NCBI RefSeq assembly: GCF_029269825.1
Contig: NZ_JARJHU010000001.1
Location: forward strand, 533,776-597,775
Reading direction: 5' to 3'
Length of the DNA stretch: 64,000 bases
DNA from: Pedobacter sp. JY14-1
Lineage (GTDB): Bacteria; Bacteroidota; Bacteroidia; Sphingobacteriales; Sphingobacteriaceae
Both the position numbers and the translations under genes were made by a program. Shown one piece after another: positions 52,296-61,685 of the stretch (position 1 is its first letter; every line of letters begins with the position of its first letter). The notes under the pieces were generated by a model that saw only the letters and a list, made by a program, of their open reading frames with translations, had not been told where the DNA came from and made no database searches.

Positions 52296-52915
52296 AACAG
52301 ATAATTAAGTATTAACTGATTGAAAACTGATATTTATTAGATTGTGTTAGATTCTGCGTTTAAACTACCCTATAATAGAAAATGTCCCTTCTGCCAAAGG
52401 CAGCCTGAACAACAATTATTAAAAAATAATTCAGAAATCTTAAAACGTTTTAGCAGCGATCTTCTGCAGCAAGCAGATCAGACACAGCCACTATCGTCCC
52501 TAATGTTACGGAACAGTGTTTCAAAAAATAATTGGGTTGCGGAGCTAGAAAATCACTCCTTAAAGTTCTAGTAAAGGTTTGGTTCATAGTTTGGCTTAAT
52601 TAGGTAAGTATTTGGTTTCTCCCGATAATCCCCTCGGTGCTAAATCGATTATCTTTAACAATTATACGAAAGAAATATTACATTCCAAATCTTTTACTGA
52701 TTTTTTTATAAAAATTCTGAACAGATAACCTACTGTAAAATAAGATGTTATAAACATCTGTTTTTCAACTACAGCCTTACGATCATTTCATTACAATCAG
52801 ATTCCGCCGATTTGTAATTTTACGGCTACAGAACATTATCACATACCCGTAATTATTCCTATATAAATACTATATAATGATCAGTTTAGTGAATGAAAAT
52901 TCGTTATTTTGAAAT
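52296..52915. other. Divergent intergenic region between the SusC locus and the pentose phosphate operon
   Basis: 620 AT-rich bases that must carry promoters for both sides. On the minus strand there is AACCAAAT at 52610-52617 followed by a 45-codon frame (52450-52587) and a small CTGCC/GGCAG hairpin near 52392. I saw no full TTG-N19-TAnnTTTG promoter on either strand. Confidence 0.5.
52450..52587 (-). CDS. Possible 45-aa leader ORF ahead of SusC
   Basis: ATG at 52587, TAA at 52450; product begins MNQTFTRTLRSDFLAPQPN. It is preceded by the same AACCAAAT element found before several true genes here and lies 154 bases before SusC2. No domain or signal peptide; may be chance. Confidence 0.25.
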   Translation of the reverse strand: MNQTFTRTLRSDFLAPQPNYFLKHCSVTLGTIVAVSDLLAAEDRC

Positions 52916-53680
52916 ATGATAAATAAAGGCACCAATATATTATCCATAGATATTGGCGGAACGAGTATCAAAGCCTGCCTGCTCAGCATTCAGGGCGAAC
53001 TGCTTACCGAATACAGCAAAACTCCAACCCCTAAACAATCCAGTCCTGAAAATGTACTGAAGGCAATAGCAGAGCTTGTGGCTGAACTTGATCCGGGATT
53101 TGACCGGATTTCAGTTGGTTTTCCTGGTTATGTCAAGTGTGGCATCGTTTACACTGCGCCCAATCTTGCCAAAAACAAATGGATACAGGTAAATCTGGCC
53201 CAGCAGATCGCCGACCGCTTCGGGAAGCCGGTAAGGCTGATCAACGACGCGGACCAGCAGGCGCTGGGTATCGTAGGTGGCAGAGGCTTCGAAATTGTCG
53301 TTACCGTCGGCACGGGCTTCGGCACAGCTCTGGTTTATGACGGGGAGCTCCTACCCCACTTCGAGCTGGCTCATTTTCCTGTATCCAAGACGAAAGACTA
53401 CGACAACTACATTGGTACCAAAGCACTGGAGAAGATTGGTAAGAAAGACTGGAATGACCGCCTGCAACGGATCATAGAAATTTACAAGACTGTATTCAAT
53501 TATGATACCTTATATATAGGTGGGGGAAATTCCAAGCATATTACGCTGGAACTTGACCATAACATCAGACTCGTTACCAACCGCGATGGTATCAGGGGCG
53601 GCGCCAAACTCTGGCAGGTTGCTGAGAAATACCATGTTTACACCACCCATCCCACACAAAAACCAGAAAATGAACAATAA
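52916..53680 (+). CDS. ROK-family glucokinase (polyphosphate-glucokinase-like)
   Basis: 254 residues. The ASKHA nucleotide-binding motif is LSIDIGGTSIKACLL at the start; NDADQQALG carries the catalytic Asp (about residue 105); VTVGTGFGTALVYDG is the phosphate-2 loop; HFELAHF occupies the glucose-binding HxE position; the Cys-rich zinc motif of repressor-type ROK proteins is absent, as is an HTH. Short length and layout resemble PPGK-type kinases. It would make glucose 6-phosphate for the next genes. Its last 11 bases overlap gnd. Confidence 0.88.
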   Translation: MINKGTNILSIDIGGTSIKACLLSIQGELLTEYSKTPTPKQSSPENVLKAIAELVAELDPGFDRISVGFPGYVKCGIVYTAPNLAKNKWIQVNLAQQIADRFGKPVRLINDADQQALGIVGGRGFEIVVTVGTGFGTALVYDGELLPHFELAHFPVSKTKDYDNYIGTKALEKIGKKDWNDRLQRIIEIYKTVFNYDTLYIGGGNSKHITLELDHNIRLVTNRDGIRGGAKLWQVAEKYHVYTTHPTQKPENEQ

Positions 53681-55082
53681 ATATACCTTAGGAATGATCG
53701 GCCTTGGAACCATGGGCCGCAACCTGCTGCTGAACATGGCCGATAACGGCTTTAAGGTAACAGGTTATGACAAAGACGCACGCATGCTGGCCAAGCTTGA
53801 AGAAGATGGAAAAGCACACCAGCTAAAAGCATACAACTCTCTGGAAGACTTCGTTCAGAGCCTCGAACTGCCACGCAGGATCATGTTACTTGTACCCGCC
53901 GGAAAAATCGTGGATAATGTGATCGAGGAACTCGTTCCCCTGTTAGATAAAGGCGACATGATCATTGACAGTGGAAACTCTCATTTTACAGACACCAGCC
54001 GTCGTGACAAGCAATTGGCGGAAAAAGGTCTGCATTTCTTTGGTATGGGTATATCCGGGGGAGAGGAAGGCGCGCGTTTCGGCCCCAGCATGATGCCTGG
54101 TGGCGATAAAACTGCTTATAATGCGGTTAAGCCGATCCTCGAAGCTGTATCTGCCAAAGTAAACGGTGACCCCTGTGTAGCCTATATCGGCCCAGGAGCT
54201 TCAGGCCACTTCGTGAAGATGGTACACAATGGTATCGAATATGGCGTCATGCAAATCCTTGCTGAAGTTTACGACCTGATGAAGCACGCATTAGGCTATG
54301 ACAACGAGCAGATCTATAAAACCTTCGCCAAATGGAACGAAGGCCGTCTCAGGTCCTTTCTGCTCGAGGTGACGCGCGATGTCTTCAAAGTGAAGGACGA
54401 TAAGACCGGTAATTACCTGATCGACATGATCAAGGATGAAGCCAAATCAAAAGGCACAGGAAAATGGACCTCACAGGTATCTATGGATCTGCAGCTGCCT
54501 ATCCCGACCATCAATGAGTCGGTCAGCAGCCGCGACCTCTCCAAATATAAGCACCTTCGTGTAGCCCTTTCAAAGGCCCTGCCACATGCGGCCATTCATG
54601 TGAACCATAAGGAAGAATTTGAAGCACAGCTGGAACAGGCACTCTACTTCGCCATGATCACCTGCTATGCGCAGGGACTGCACCTGCTCGAAGCTGCATC
54701 TAAAGAATATAAATACGAACTCAACCTCAAAGAAATCTCCCAGATCTGGAGAGGCGGCTGTATCATCCGGGCCACTCTGTTGGAAGACATTTACCAAGCC
54801 TACAAAAAGCAGCCGGAACTACAGCACCTTTATACCGATGACAGCATACAGGAGAAACTGAGAGAAATCCTCCCCGCTACCCGTGAAGTGGTGATTACTG
54901 CATTGCGGAATGGCATTGCCGTACCTTGCTTTGCCGCTGCACTAACTTATTATGATGCATTAAGGACAGACAAATCACCACTGAACCTGACCCAGGCCCA
55001 GCGCGACTTCTTCGGCGCACATACTTTTGAGCGCATCGATGAAGAAGGCATCTTCCATGCCGACTGGAATAATGGTAAATAA
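53670..55082 (+). CDS. gnd: 6-phosphogluconate dehydrogenase, decarboxylating
   Basis: 470 residues from the ATG at 53670, the family length; an in-frame ATG at 53520 lies inside the kinase gene and is rejected. NADP-binding GLGTMGRNLLLNMADNG, substrate-binding GISGGEEGARFGPSMMPGG and the catalytic KMVHNGIEYGVMQ are intact. Converts 6-phosphogluconate to ribulose 5-phosphate with CO2 and NADPH. Overlaps the kinase by 11 bases, implying coupled translation. Confidence 0.96.
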   Translation: MNNKYTLGMIGLGTMGRNLLLNMADNGFKVTGYDKDARMLAKLEEDGKAHQLKAYNSLEDFVQSLELPRRIMLLVPAGKIVDNVIEELVPLLDKGDMIIDSGNSHFTDTSRRDKQLAEKGLHFFGMGISGGEEGARFGPSMMPGGDKTAYNAVKPILEAVSAKVNGDPCVAYIGPGASGHFVKMVHNGIEYGVMQILAEVYDLMKHALGYDNEQIYKTFAKWNEGRLRSFLLEVTRDVFKVKDDKTGNYLIDMIKDEAKSKGTGKWTSQVSMDLQLPIPTINESVSSRDLSKYKHLRVALSKALPHAAIHVNHKEEFEAQLEQALYFAMITCYAQGLHLLEAASKEYKYELNLKEISQIWRGGCIIRATLLEDIYQAYKKQPELQHLYTDDSIQEKLREILPATREVVITALRNGIAVPCFAAALTYYDALRTDKSPLNLTQAQRDFFGAHTFERIDEEGIFHADWNNGK

Positions 55083-55143
55083 TCCGAATTCAAACATAAA
55101 ATCAAAGGATCCATCTGAGAAGGAGATCGATAAAAACAAACAG

Positions 55144-56664
55144 ATGAAAACAAGCCTCAACGTAAACCCGACCATTGTCGTTATCTTTGGCGGGACCGGT
55201 GACTTAAACTATCGCAAACTTGCCCCTGCACTCTATAATCTGTATGCAGACGGCTATATGCCTGAGAAATTTGCCATTATCGGCACAGCACGCAGGCCTC
55301 TTACTGACGAAAAGTTCAGAAGTAACCTGATGGACGGCGTTAACAGCTTTTCCAGGTCAGGCAAGGTAAAACAAGATAAATGGGACAAATTCGCAAACCA
55401 TGTTATCTACAATTCCGTTGACGTAGAGAGTCCCGAGACTTTCGGTATCCTGAAAAAAAACATAGAAAAATTCCAGAAGGAATTCGGTGAGCAAACTCAG
55501 GTGATCTACTACCTGGCCGTAGCTCCTAACCTATTCCCGCTTATTGCCAAATGCCTATCAGATTATAGCCTTGCTGGAAATGAAGACAATTGCCGCATTG
55601 TCATAGAGAAGCCTTTTGGCCGCGACCTTGAGTCAGCGAAGGAACTTAACGGCATCCTCACCGGAATCTTTACAGAAAAACAGATCTATCGTATTGACCA
55701 TTATCTGGGTAAGGAAACGGTACAGAACATTATGGCCTTCCGCTTCGCCAACTCTTTCCTGGAACCGCTGTGGAACCGTACATACATTGACCATATACAG
55801 ATCTCTGTAACCGAGCAACTGGGCGTAGGCGACCGTGGTGGCTATTATGAAAGTGCGGGTGCACTCAGAGACATGATCCAAAACCACCTATTGCAGTTGC
55901 TTTGCATCATTGGTATGGAGGCTCCCATCAATTTTACTGCAGACGAAATCCGCAATAAAAAAGTAGATGTGCTGAAAGCCATGCGTCCCTTTGGTCCTGA
56001 AGATATCCGTTTCAATACCGTACGCGGCCAGTATTGCGCAGGCTGGGTAGAAGGTAAGGAAGTACCAGGATACCGGGAAGAGAACGGTGTTGCTCCCGAT
56101 TCCAATACGGAGACCTTTGCCGCAATCAAGTTTTTTGTGGACAACTGGCGCTGGCAGGGTATTCCCTTTTACGTACGCACCGGAAAGCGCCTGTTCCAGA
56201 CTTCATCACTCATTACCATACAGTTTAAAGATGTGCCACACCATGTCTTTCCTTCAGGTGTGACCGAGCACTGGCAGCAGAACCGGCTGATCATCAGTAT
56301 ACAACCTGAAATGAGTATCCGCCTGCAGGTACAGGGTAAACGTCCCGGACTGGATATGGTACTCAATCCGGTAGATATGGTTTTCGATTATAAAGGTACC
56401 TATACCAATGACACACCAGAGGCATACGAAACCCTGCTGCTTGACGTCATGACCGGCGACCAGACTCAGTTCATGCGCGCCGACCAGGTAGAAGCAGCCT
56501 GGGAACTGCTGATGCCCGTTGTCAATGCATGGGAAAACAAAAAATCCCTCAGTTTCCCTAATTATCCGGCAGACTCATGGGGTCCGGAAGACGCCGAGGC
56601 GCTTATTGCCCGCGATGGCTTCCATTGGTTTACCCTGCCGCTCAACCACAGCAAAGATCACTAG
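55144..56664 (+). CDS. zwf: Glucose-6-phosphate 1-dehydrogenase
   Basis: 506 residues from the ATG at 55144, which places the Rossmann motif FGGTGDL at residues 15-21 as usual. An alternative ATG at 55072 would overlap gnd by 11 bases, mirroring the kinase-gnd junction, and add 24 polar residues; the choice is open. Active-site RIDHYLGKE, GYYESAGALRDMIQNH and YVRTGKRL are intact. First step of the oxidative pentose phosphate path. Confidence 0.95.
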   Translation: MKTSLNVNPTIVVIFGGTGDLNYRKLAPALYNLYADGYMPEKFAIIGTARRPLTDEKFRSNLMDGVNSFSRSGKVKQDKWDKFANHVIYNSVDVESPETFGILKKNIEKFQKEFGEQTQVIYYLAVAPNLFPLIAKCLSDYSLAGNEDNCRIVIEKPFGRDLESAKELNGILTGIFTEKQIYRIDHYLGKETVQNIMAFRFANSFLEPLWNRTYIDHIQISVTEQLGVGDRGGYYESAGALRDMIQNHLLQLLCIIGMEAPINFTADEIRNKKVDVLKAMRPFGPEDIRFNTVRGQYCAGWVEGKEVPGYREENGVAPDSNTETFAAIKFFVDNWRWQGIPFYVRTGKRLFQTSSLITIQFKDVPHHVFPSGVTEHWQQNRLIISIQPEMSIRLQVQGKRPGLDMVLNPVDMVFDYKGTYTNDTPEAYETLLLDVMTGDQTQFMRADQVEAAWELLMPVVNAWENKKSLSFPNYPADSWGPEDAEALIARDGFHWFTLPLNHSKDH

Positions 56665-56680
56665 CGAAGCAATTAAATAT

Positions 56681-56708
56681 AAAGGTCTGCCACAAGCAGG
56701 CCTTTTTT
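56681..56708 (+). terminator. Intrinsic terminator between zwf and pgl
   Basis: AAAGGTCTGC, loop CACAA, GCAGGCCTTTTTT: a 10-bp stem with one G-U pair followed by T6. It would lower pgl expression relative to zwf, with the pgl start only 16 bases further on. Confidence 0.75.
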
Positions 56709-56723
56709 AACCATCTCATCACC

Positions 56724-57446
56724 ATGAACTTATTAATATATAACACTCAGCAAGAAATATTTGAAGACCTGATCGCCTACATTATTAAGATTGGCGGTCA
56801 GTCGATTGCTGAAACCGGTCGCTTTAACTTCGTGCTTACCGGCGGCAACTCACCTAAGAAGCTGTATGAACTGCTCGCTACGGAGCATAAAGACAAGTTG
56901 GATTGGAGTAAGGTCTATTTCTTCTTCGGCGATGAACGCAACGTTATGCCAGACCATGACAGTTACAATGGACTGATGGCCAAAAAAGCTATCCTGGAAC
57001 CTCTTGACATTTCGGAAGACCATATCTTCTATGTCAACACGACACTCGCACCGGAAAAGGCAGCGATTGAATATACTAAAGCCATTAATGCGCATTTCGA
57101 CGATGCAGACCCGGTATTTGATCTGATTCTGTTGGGCATGGGCGACGATGCCCATACAGCCTCTTTGTTCCCGGGGACGAGTATTCTGAGCAACCGCGAT
57201 GTAGAAGTAGATTCCGTTTATGTAGAAAAGCTCTCTACTTATCGCATCAGTTTTACCGCGCCACTCATCAACAAAGCAAAAAACATTGCGTTTCTCGTAT
57301 TTGGGGCAGGAAAGGCAGAAGCTGCGAAACATGTGCTGGAAGGAGCGAAAAATACCCATCTCTACCCTGCCCAACTCATTGAGCCGGTGGACGGGACCCT
57401 TACCTGGTTCCTCGACAAGGATGCGGCAGCACTACTGGAGAGTTAA
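56724..57446 (+). CDS. pgl: 6-phosphogluconolactonase
   Basis: 240 residues from the ATG at 56724; an ATG at 56577 would read into zwf and is rejected. SOL/DevB family motifs are intact: VLTGGNSPKKLYELL, YFFFGDERNVMPDHDSYN and LILLGMGDDAHTASLFPG. Hydrolyses 6-phosphogluconolactone. Completes the kinase-gnd-zwf-pgl set. Confidence 0.95.
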   Translation: MNLLIYNTQQEIFEDLIAYIIKIGGQSIAETGRFNFVLTGGNSPKKLYELLATEHKDKLDWSKVYFFFGDERNVMPDHDSYNGLMAKKAILEPLDISEDHIFYVNTTLAPEKAAIEYTKAINAHFDDADPVFDLILLGMGDDAHTASLFPGTSILSNRDVEVDSVYVEKLSTYRISFTAPLINKAKNIAFLVFGAGKAEAAKHVLEGAKNTHLYPAQLIEPVDGTLTWFLDKDAAALLES

Positions 57447-57475
57447 AAAAGGCAGGACTAGCCTGCTTTTTTTTT
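57445..57475. terminator. Bidirectional terminator between pgl and the DUF4833 gene
   Basis: A6, G bulge, GCAGG, loop ACTAG, CCTGC, T9. Overlaps the stop codons of both convergent genes. Confidence 0.8.
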
Positions 57476-58028
57476 AAACTTTAATTCTTTCCGTAACTGC
57501 TGTTTCCGTATCGCCCAGGTACCCGCTGATCTCCACATAATGTACGTTGGGCAGCCAGAATGACCCGCCTTCAATACGTACAAAAACCCTGTCTATCCTC
57601 AGTTTTTTATTGTTTACTGTTACGTAAGCATGCATCTTCTTGTCCAGGACAGACCGCTGCACGTATATCGGCAATTTCTTATGTGATACCAACCTGACCT
57701 CATAATGGTCATCGCCCAGCTTCTTCGTCTGCACCCCATAGGCAAATTTGCGCTGAATATAACTCAGGTCCTGGTGCTTACCACCATCGGCATACCTGAT
57801 CCAATAAGCCTTAACCGGCTGCCCATTGTCCGTTTTCCCATCTCCGCCTATATTCAGTTCATAAATAACCGTATTCGTATTGGGGTCACGCTGAAGGTAA
57901 AAAAGCTGGTTCGCCGCAGCCTTGGGCACCGGAAACTTCAGCGGTGAAGGATCGCTGCCATCTGTAACCTGAGCAAGGACTGGTACCGCACAGAGCAGCA
58001 TAAAAAACAAAAAATAATTCTTGTACAT
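57474..58028 (-). CDS. DUF4833 secreted protein
   Basis: 184 residues; signal peptide ending PVLAQ. DUF4833 blocks: LKFPVPKAAANQLFYLQRDP, NTVIYELNI, PVKAYWIRYADGGKHQDLSY, KFAYGVQTKK and the end VHYVEISG. Function unknown; predicted periplasmic or surface. A -7 box lies 59 bases upstream. Confidence 0.85.
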   Translation of the reverse strand: MYKNYFLFFMLLCAVPVLAQVTDGSDPSPLKFPVPKAAANQLFYLQRDPNTNTVIYELNIGGDGKTDNGQPVKAYWIRYADGGKHQDLSYIQRKFAYGVQTKKLGDDHYEVRLVSHKKLPIYVQRSVLDKKMHAYVTVNNKKLRIDRVFVRIEGGSFWLPNVHYVEISGYLGDTETAVTERIKV

Positions 58029-58086
58029 AATGATGTGTAACAGTGTAAAATACCTAACCCTTACCGGACAATAACACCTATACTGA

Positions 58087-58094
58087 CAAAGGTA
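58087..58094 (-). promoter_or_regulatory. -7 box of the DUF4833 gene
   Basis: TACCTTTG on the minus strand, an exact TAnnTTTG match; TTG at 58117-58119 (minus) is a -33 candidate with a 22-base spacer. Confidence 0.45.
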
Positions 58095-58391
58095 AGATTA
58101 TATCTGCAGTGATGAACAAGCCGCCTCAAATTATGACCTGACTGCGATCTAAGCAAAGAACAGCATCTAAACAACAAAAAAATAGCGCGCACAGGTTGCT
58201 TTTTTGAAAGGCTGTTCAGTCTTTCCTGAAATCAGTATGCAAACCACATGAACAGAAAATGCACAGGACATTTTGTTCATTCAACAGGTTGCTAAGAATC
58301 AATTATATACCCCAAAAAATTAAACAAGAGAAGTGATTTTATTGAACCATTATTAAAGATTTCGAAGAAATAAAGTGAATGGAATGAACAG

Positions 58392-58421
58392 TTAACATTC
58401 ATAAGAGTGTTGGTAAGTTTG
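58392..58421 (+). promoter_or_regulatory. Promoter of the secreted Ig/PKD cluster
   Basis: TTA (one mismatch from TTG), a 19-base spacer, then TAAGTTTG at 58414-58421, exact to TAnnTTTG. Leader to the first gene would be about 30 bases. Confidence 0.5.
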
Positions 58422-58458
58422 GTTTACTCTACAGTTTTATGGCAGTTCGTCCTAAAAA

Positions 58459-59907
58459 TTGACCACAAAACGCTTAGGAAATACTGAAATTATCGCAAGG
58501 GTGGTGCTTACAGCTGGATGCAAAAATATTGTTCAAAGGGGATTGCTGTCAGCTTTGCTGCTGATCATGGCTTTGAATGGCGATGTGAGGGGGCAAAGAG
58601 TGTACGCGAATACTTCGCAGAAAAGTCCCAAACAAACCTTAGTGCTTCTTACGTTATCTGATGTTACCGACGAGAACAAGGCAACAGATAACAGTAGCTT
58701 TACCGATTATTCAACACTTTTTACGACAGTAGGTGCATTGTCACTAATCGAGGCGTGGCAAAACCTGCAATTTCCTTCAAGCAGCAAGCCAGCTGCGAAT
58801 TCACCGGTAACGATCATGTTTGGTGCAAACAGCTCGATTGCCGATGTGATCAATGGCATTTCCATTCAACCCACCAGCAACGGAACATTAGTTGGCTCTG
58901 CCTATTCAAGCAGTGCGTTACTTGGCCTTCTTGGTTCAGGTGCCGTAGACAAAGAAATAACACTTCCTGCACCAGGAGTAAGTTACGACGGGATCAGATA
59001 CAGAGTAAGCCCGTCTGTAATAGGAGTTGCGGTGACCGGCAGGTACTATTACGCTTTCTTCATTACCCCTCCTACTGTCCCTGCGGCTACTGTCTGCACC
59101 GGGTCTGCGACCACGCTGACCATAGGTAATCCCCAAAGCGGCTATACCTATAACTGGTATTCCAGCAGCTCAGGAGGAACCGCGTTGCAGTCTGGAACAG
59201 GCACGAGTTTTACGGCGCCGGCATTGACTTCGAGTACGTCCTACTGGGTAGAAGCGGTTGAAACTGCGACCGGCACGAATTACTATTCCGGCAGAACACA
59301 AGTTGATGTCACGGTTAAACCGCTTCCGACTCCGGCAACAACAGGTGCGAACCAGAGCTTATGTTCGGTAACCAGTACGACGCTGACGGGGAACACACCA
59401 ACTGTGGGTACGGGTACCTGGACAAGGGTAAGCGGGCCGAACACGCCGACCATAAGCAGTCCGAATTCGGCGACCACCACAGTGACAGGTCTCACCACTG
59501 GCTCTTATGTATTCCGGTGGACCATCACCAATAGCACATGTACAGCGAGTACATCAGATGTAATCATCAACATTGGCACAACACCGGCAATTACGATAAG
59601 TACAATGCCTTCTGCCTGTCAGCAGATCACCATGGCACCGATGACTTACACTGTGACCGGCAGCCCGTCGACCTACAGCATCACCTGGAATCCAGCTGCA
59701 TCTGCCGCTGGATTCCAGCCGGTAACAAACGCCACACTGACTGCTTCTCCGATTCAGGTAACAGTGCCCGTAAATGCTGCTACTGGGGTGTATTCCGGAA
59801 CGATTACAGTAAAAAACTCTGGTGGTTGCCAAAGTATTGCGGTGCCAGTTACACTGACAGTGCACAGCAAGCCTGCAACCCCAAATTTCACGGTAACCAC
59901 AAATTGA
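58459..59907 (+). CDS. Secreted Ig-like/adhesin protein, non-ATG start
   Basis: 482 residues if started at TTG 58459; an in-frame TAA at 58453 excludes anything longer and no ATG precedes the signal peptide (GLLSALLLIMALNGDVRGQ). A GTG at 58500 is an alternative. Residues 50-200 are a unique Ser/Ala-rich domain; 205-285 is a CHU_C-associated Ig-like domain (TVCTGSATTLTIGNPQSGYT, STSYWVEAV); two more PKD/Ig-like repeats follow (NQSLCSVTSTTLTGNTPTVG). It stops after a KPATP linker with no sorting domain. Probable surface or extracellular adhesin-type protein. Confidence 0.72.
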   Translation: MTTKRLGNTEIIARVVLTAGCKNIVQRGLLSALLLIMALNGDVRGQRVYANTSQKSPKQTLVLLTLSDVTDENKATDNSSFTDYSTLFTTVGALSLIEAWQNLQFPSSSKPAANSPVTIMFGANSSIADVINGISIQPTSNGTLVGSAYSSSALLGLLGSGAVDKEITLPAPGVSYDGIRYRVSPSVIGVAVTGRYYYAFFITPPTVPAATVCTGSATTLTIGNPQSGYTYNWYSSSSGGTALQSGTGTSFTAPALTSSTSYWVEAVETATGTNYYSGRTQVDVTVKPLPTPATTGANQSLCSVTSTTLTGNTPTVGTGTWTRVSGPNTPTISSPNSATTTVTGLTTGSYVFRWTITNSTCTASTSDVIINIGTTPAITISTMPSACQQITMAPMTYTVTGSPSTYSITWNPAASAAGFQPVTNATLTASPIQVTVPVNAATGVYSGTITVKNSGGCQSIAVPVTLTVHSKPATPNFTVTTN

Positions 59908-59973
59908 CGAGCGTCGCAGAAAAACTTCACCAGCAAATCTTAAACAAAAAAAAATAAATCAAAAAACAAGATC

Positions 59974-60693
59974 ATGAAAACAACAAGTACTCTCTTAAAA
60001 GTAAGCCTGGTGGCCTTATTTTTATTCCTTGCTCACCTATCTTCTGCAGCAACTTACTACACCTGTATCGGAACAAATCTCAACCTGAACGCCACTACAG
60101 CTCCTGCCGGAATTACCTATACCTGGGACGTGCGTCAGGGCGCAACATCGATCAGCGGATACCCGGCTTCAACAGCTCCGACATCATTCCCCACCGCAGG
60201 AACCTATGTGGTTGTTTTGACTGCTACCAGTGATGCGGCTTCAGGAAGCTGTCCTTCTGACCCTGTGGAAAACACAATCATCGTATTGCCGCCACTGGGA
60301 CTGACACTGGGCAATCCAAGTGCCGCCGCTTATTGCGCAGCCAACGGAACTGTAAACTCAAGTAATATTGCAGCTACGACAACCGGACAATATACTGATG
60401 CCATTACGGCGAACGACCTGGCAATCAGCTATAGTTACAGCGTAACTAAAGACGGTGGAACTGCTGTGGACGGGGCTACCGTAGGAACCATTGCCGCTGA
60501 CGGAACCTTTACGCTGAACACGACTGACGCGGGTATTTATATTATTACTGGATCTGTGAAATATGTACAGGGCACTGTGACTACTAATGCGTTGCTGGGC
60601 AATGGGTGCCCTGTTAATGCAACCGGTTCAAAAACCGTTACTGTAACTGCAAAACCTGCCCAACCTACGGTTACCATTACTGCAGCTCCATAG
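59974..60693 (+). CDS. Secreted PKD-like protein
   Basis: 239 residues; signal peptide MKTTSTLLKVSLVALFLFLA ending SSA. PKD-like domain at about 28-110 (TYTWDVRQG-type strand and PTAGTYVVVLTATSD), then a second all-beta Thr/Ala-rich domain with paired Cys. Ends in a KPAQP linker and TVTITAAP, similar to the end of the previous protein. Follows it by 66 bases and precedes the CHU_C gene by 24. Confidence 0.7.
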   Translation: MKTTSTLLKVSLVALFLFLAHLSSAATYYTCIGTNLNLNATTAPAGITYTWDVRQGATSISGYPASTAPTSFPTAGTYVVVLTATSDAASGSCPSDPVENTIIVLPPLGLTLGNPSAAAYCAANGTVNSSNIAATTTGQYTDAITANDLAISYSYSVTKDGGTAVDGATVGTIAADGTFTLNTTDAGIYIITGSVKYVQGTVTTNALLGNGCPVNATGSKTVTVTAKPAQPTVTITAAP

Positions 60694-60717
60694 CAACGCA
60701 AACAATCCCTGTTTATC

Positions 60718-61665
60718 ATGATTAACAGAAGAATTAGATTGACTTCGGGCCTGCTGTTGCTGAGTGCAACGGCAGGTTACGGGCAATCTGCCGGCGCGCA
60801 GACGGTGAAGATCAGGGAAGGGTCTTCAGTGAAGCTGCGTGCCAATTCTGTTAACGCAAGTACTTATCAGTGGCTAAGGGACAGACGTCCGATACCAGGT
60901 GCCACGCTTGCAGAGCTTAGGGTTTTCCGGTCTGGTATATATACGGTTGTGGCCTATAATCAGGAAGGATGCGAATCTGATGTATCGGACGAGATCATCG
61001 TAGAAGTGGAACCACTGAAGCCAAAAGTAGCGGATATGATGGTCAGGAAGGATGCAGATCTGAGATCCGCAGGGATCAGCGATATTTTCGAATACCAGAT
61101 CCGGGTGACCAACAAAGGCTCAGACCAGGCAACGCAGATCAGGGTAACAGATGTGCTGCCCCCGGAGGTATCTTTTGAGCAATATATTGCCAGCATGGGC
61201 ACGGCATCGTATGACAACAGCACCCGGGCGCTGAACTGGGACATCCTGAGCCTGGACAGTGGCATGACGGCGCAGATTAACATCAAAGTAAAGGCGACCG
61301 CAGCCGGTCTGGTGAAGAACACCGCTACGGTAACGGCGCTGGAAATAGACCCTGACCCATCTAATAATACAGCGACTAATGAAAAAACAATTGTGGACAT
61401 TATGATCCCGAATGTATTTACTCCCAATGGGGACAATAAGAACGATACGTTCATCATTCCCGGACTGGACAAATATGAGGCAAACGAACTGACCATTATG
61501 AACCGCTGGGGTGCCACTGTGTATAACAAAAAGGGCTACAAGAACGAATGGACAGGAGAAGGCCTGAGTGAAGGAACCTATTATTATCTGTTGAAGGTGA
61601 AGACCATGGCAAACAAATGGGAAGTATACAAAGGTTATATCACCCTGCTAAGGGGACATCGCTAG
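60718..61665 (+). CDS. DUF11/CHU_C protein with T9SS type B sorting domain
   Basis: 315 residues; signal peptide [20 protein letters not shown]. An Ig-like domain ([20 protein letters not shown]) at about 30-100, a DUF11 repeat at about 115-220 ([39 protein letters not shown]) and the gliding-motility-associated CHU_C domain at 225-315 ([46 protein letters not shown]). The CHU_C domain directs export through the type IX secretion system. Last of the three-gene cluster. Confidence 0.9.
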   Translation: MINRRIRLTSGLLLLSATAGYGQSAGAQTVKIREGSSVKLRANSVNASTYQWLRDRRPIPGATLAELRVFRSGIYTVVAYNQEGCESDVSDEIIVEVEPLKPKVADMMVRKDADLRSAGISDIFEYQIRVTNKGSDQATQIRVTDVLPPEVSFEQYIASMGTASYDNSTRALNWDILSLDSGMTAQINIKVKATAAGLVKNTATVTALEIDPDPSNNTATNEKTIVDIMIPNVFTPNGDNKNDTFIIPGLDKYEANELTIMNRWGATVYNKKGYKNEWTGEGLSEGTYYYLLKVKTMANKWEVYKGYITLLRGHR

Positions 61666-61685
61666 ACAACTCGGCCGTTAAGCGC

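Larger units (their letters stand above)
58029..58458. other. Divergent intergenic region with two promoter-like sites
   Basis: 430 bases, AT-rich, no gene of its own. It contains a minus-strand -7 box (58087-58094) for DUF4833 and a plus-strand promoter (58392-58421) for the secreted-protein cluster. Confidence 0.6.

Noticed and set aside
52344..52571. 75-codon plus-strand frame
   Set aside because: Low-complexity, no signal peptide or domain, and antisense to the possible leader frame.
53520..53669. Upstream extension of gnd
   Set aside because: The 50 extra residues lie inside the kinase gene and would displace the Rossmann motif from the N-terminus.
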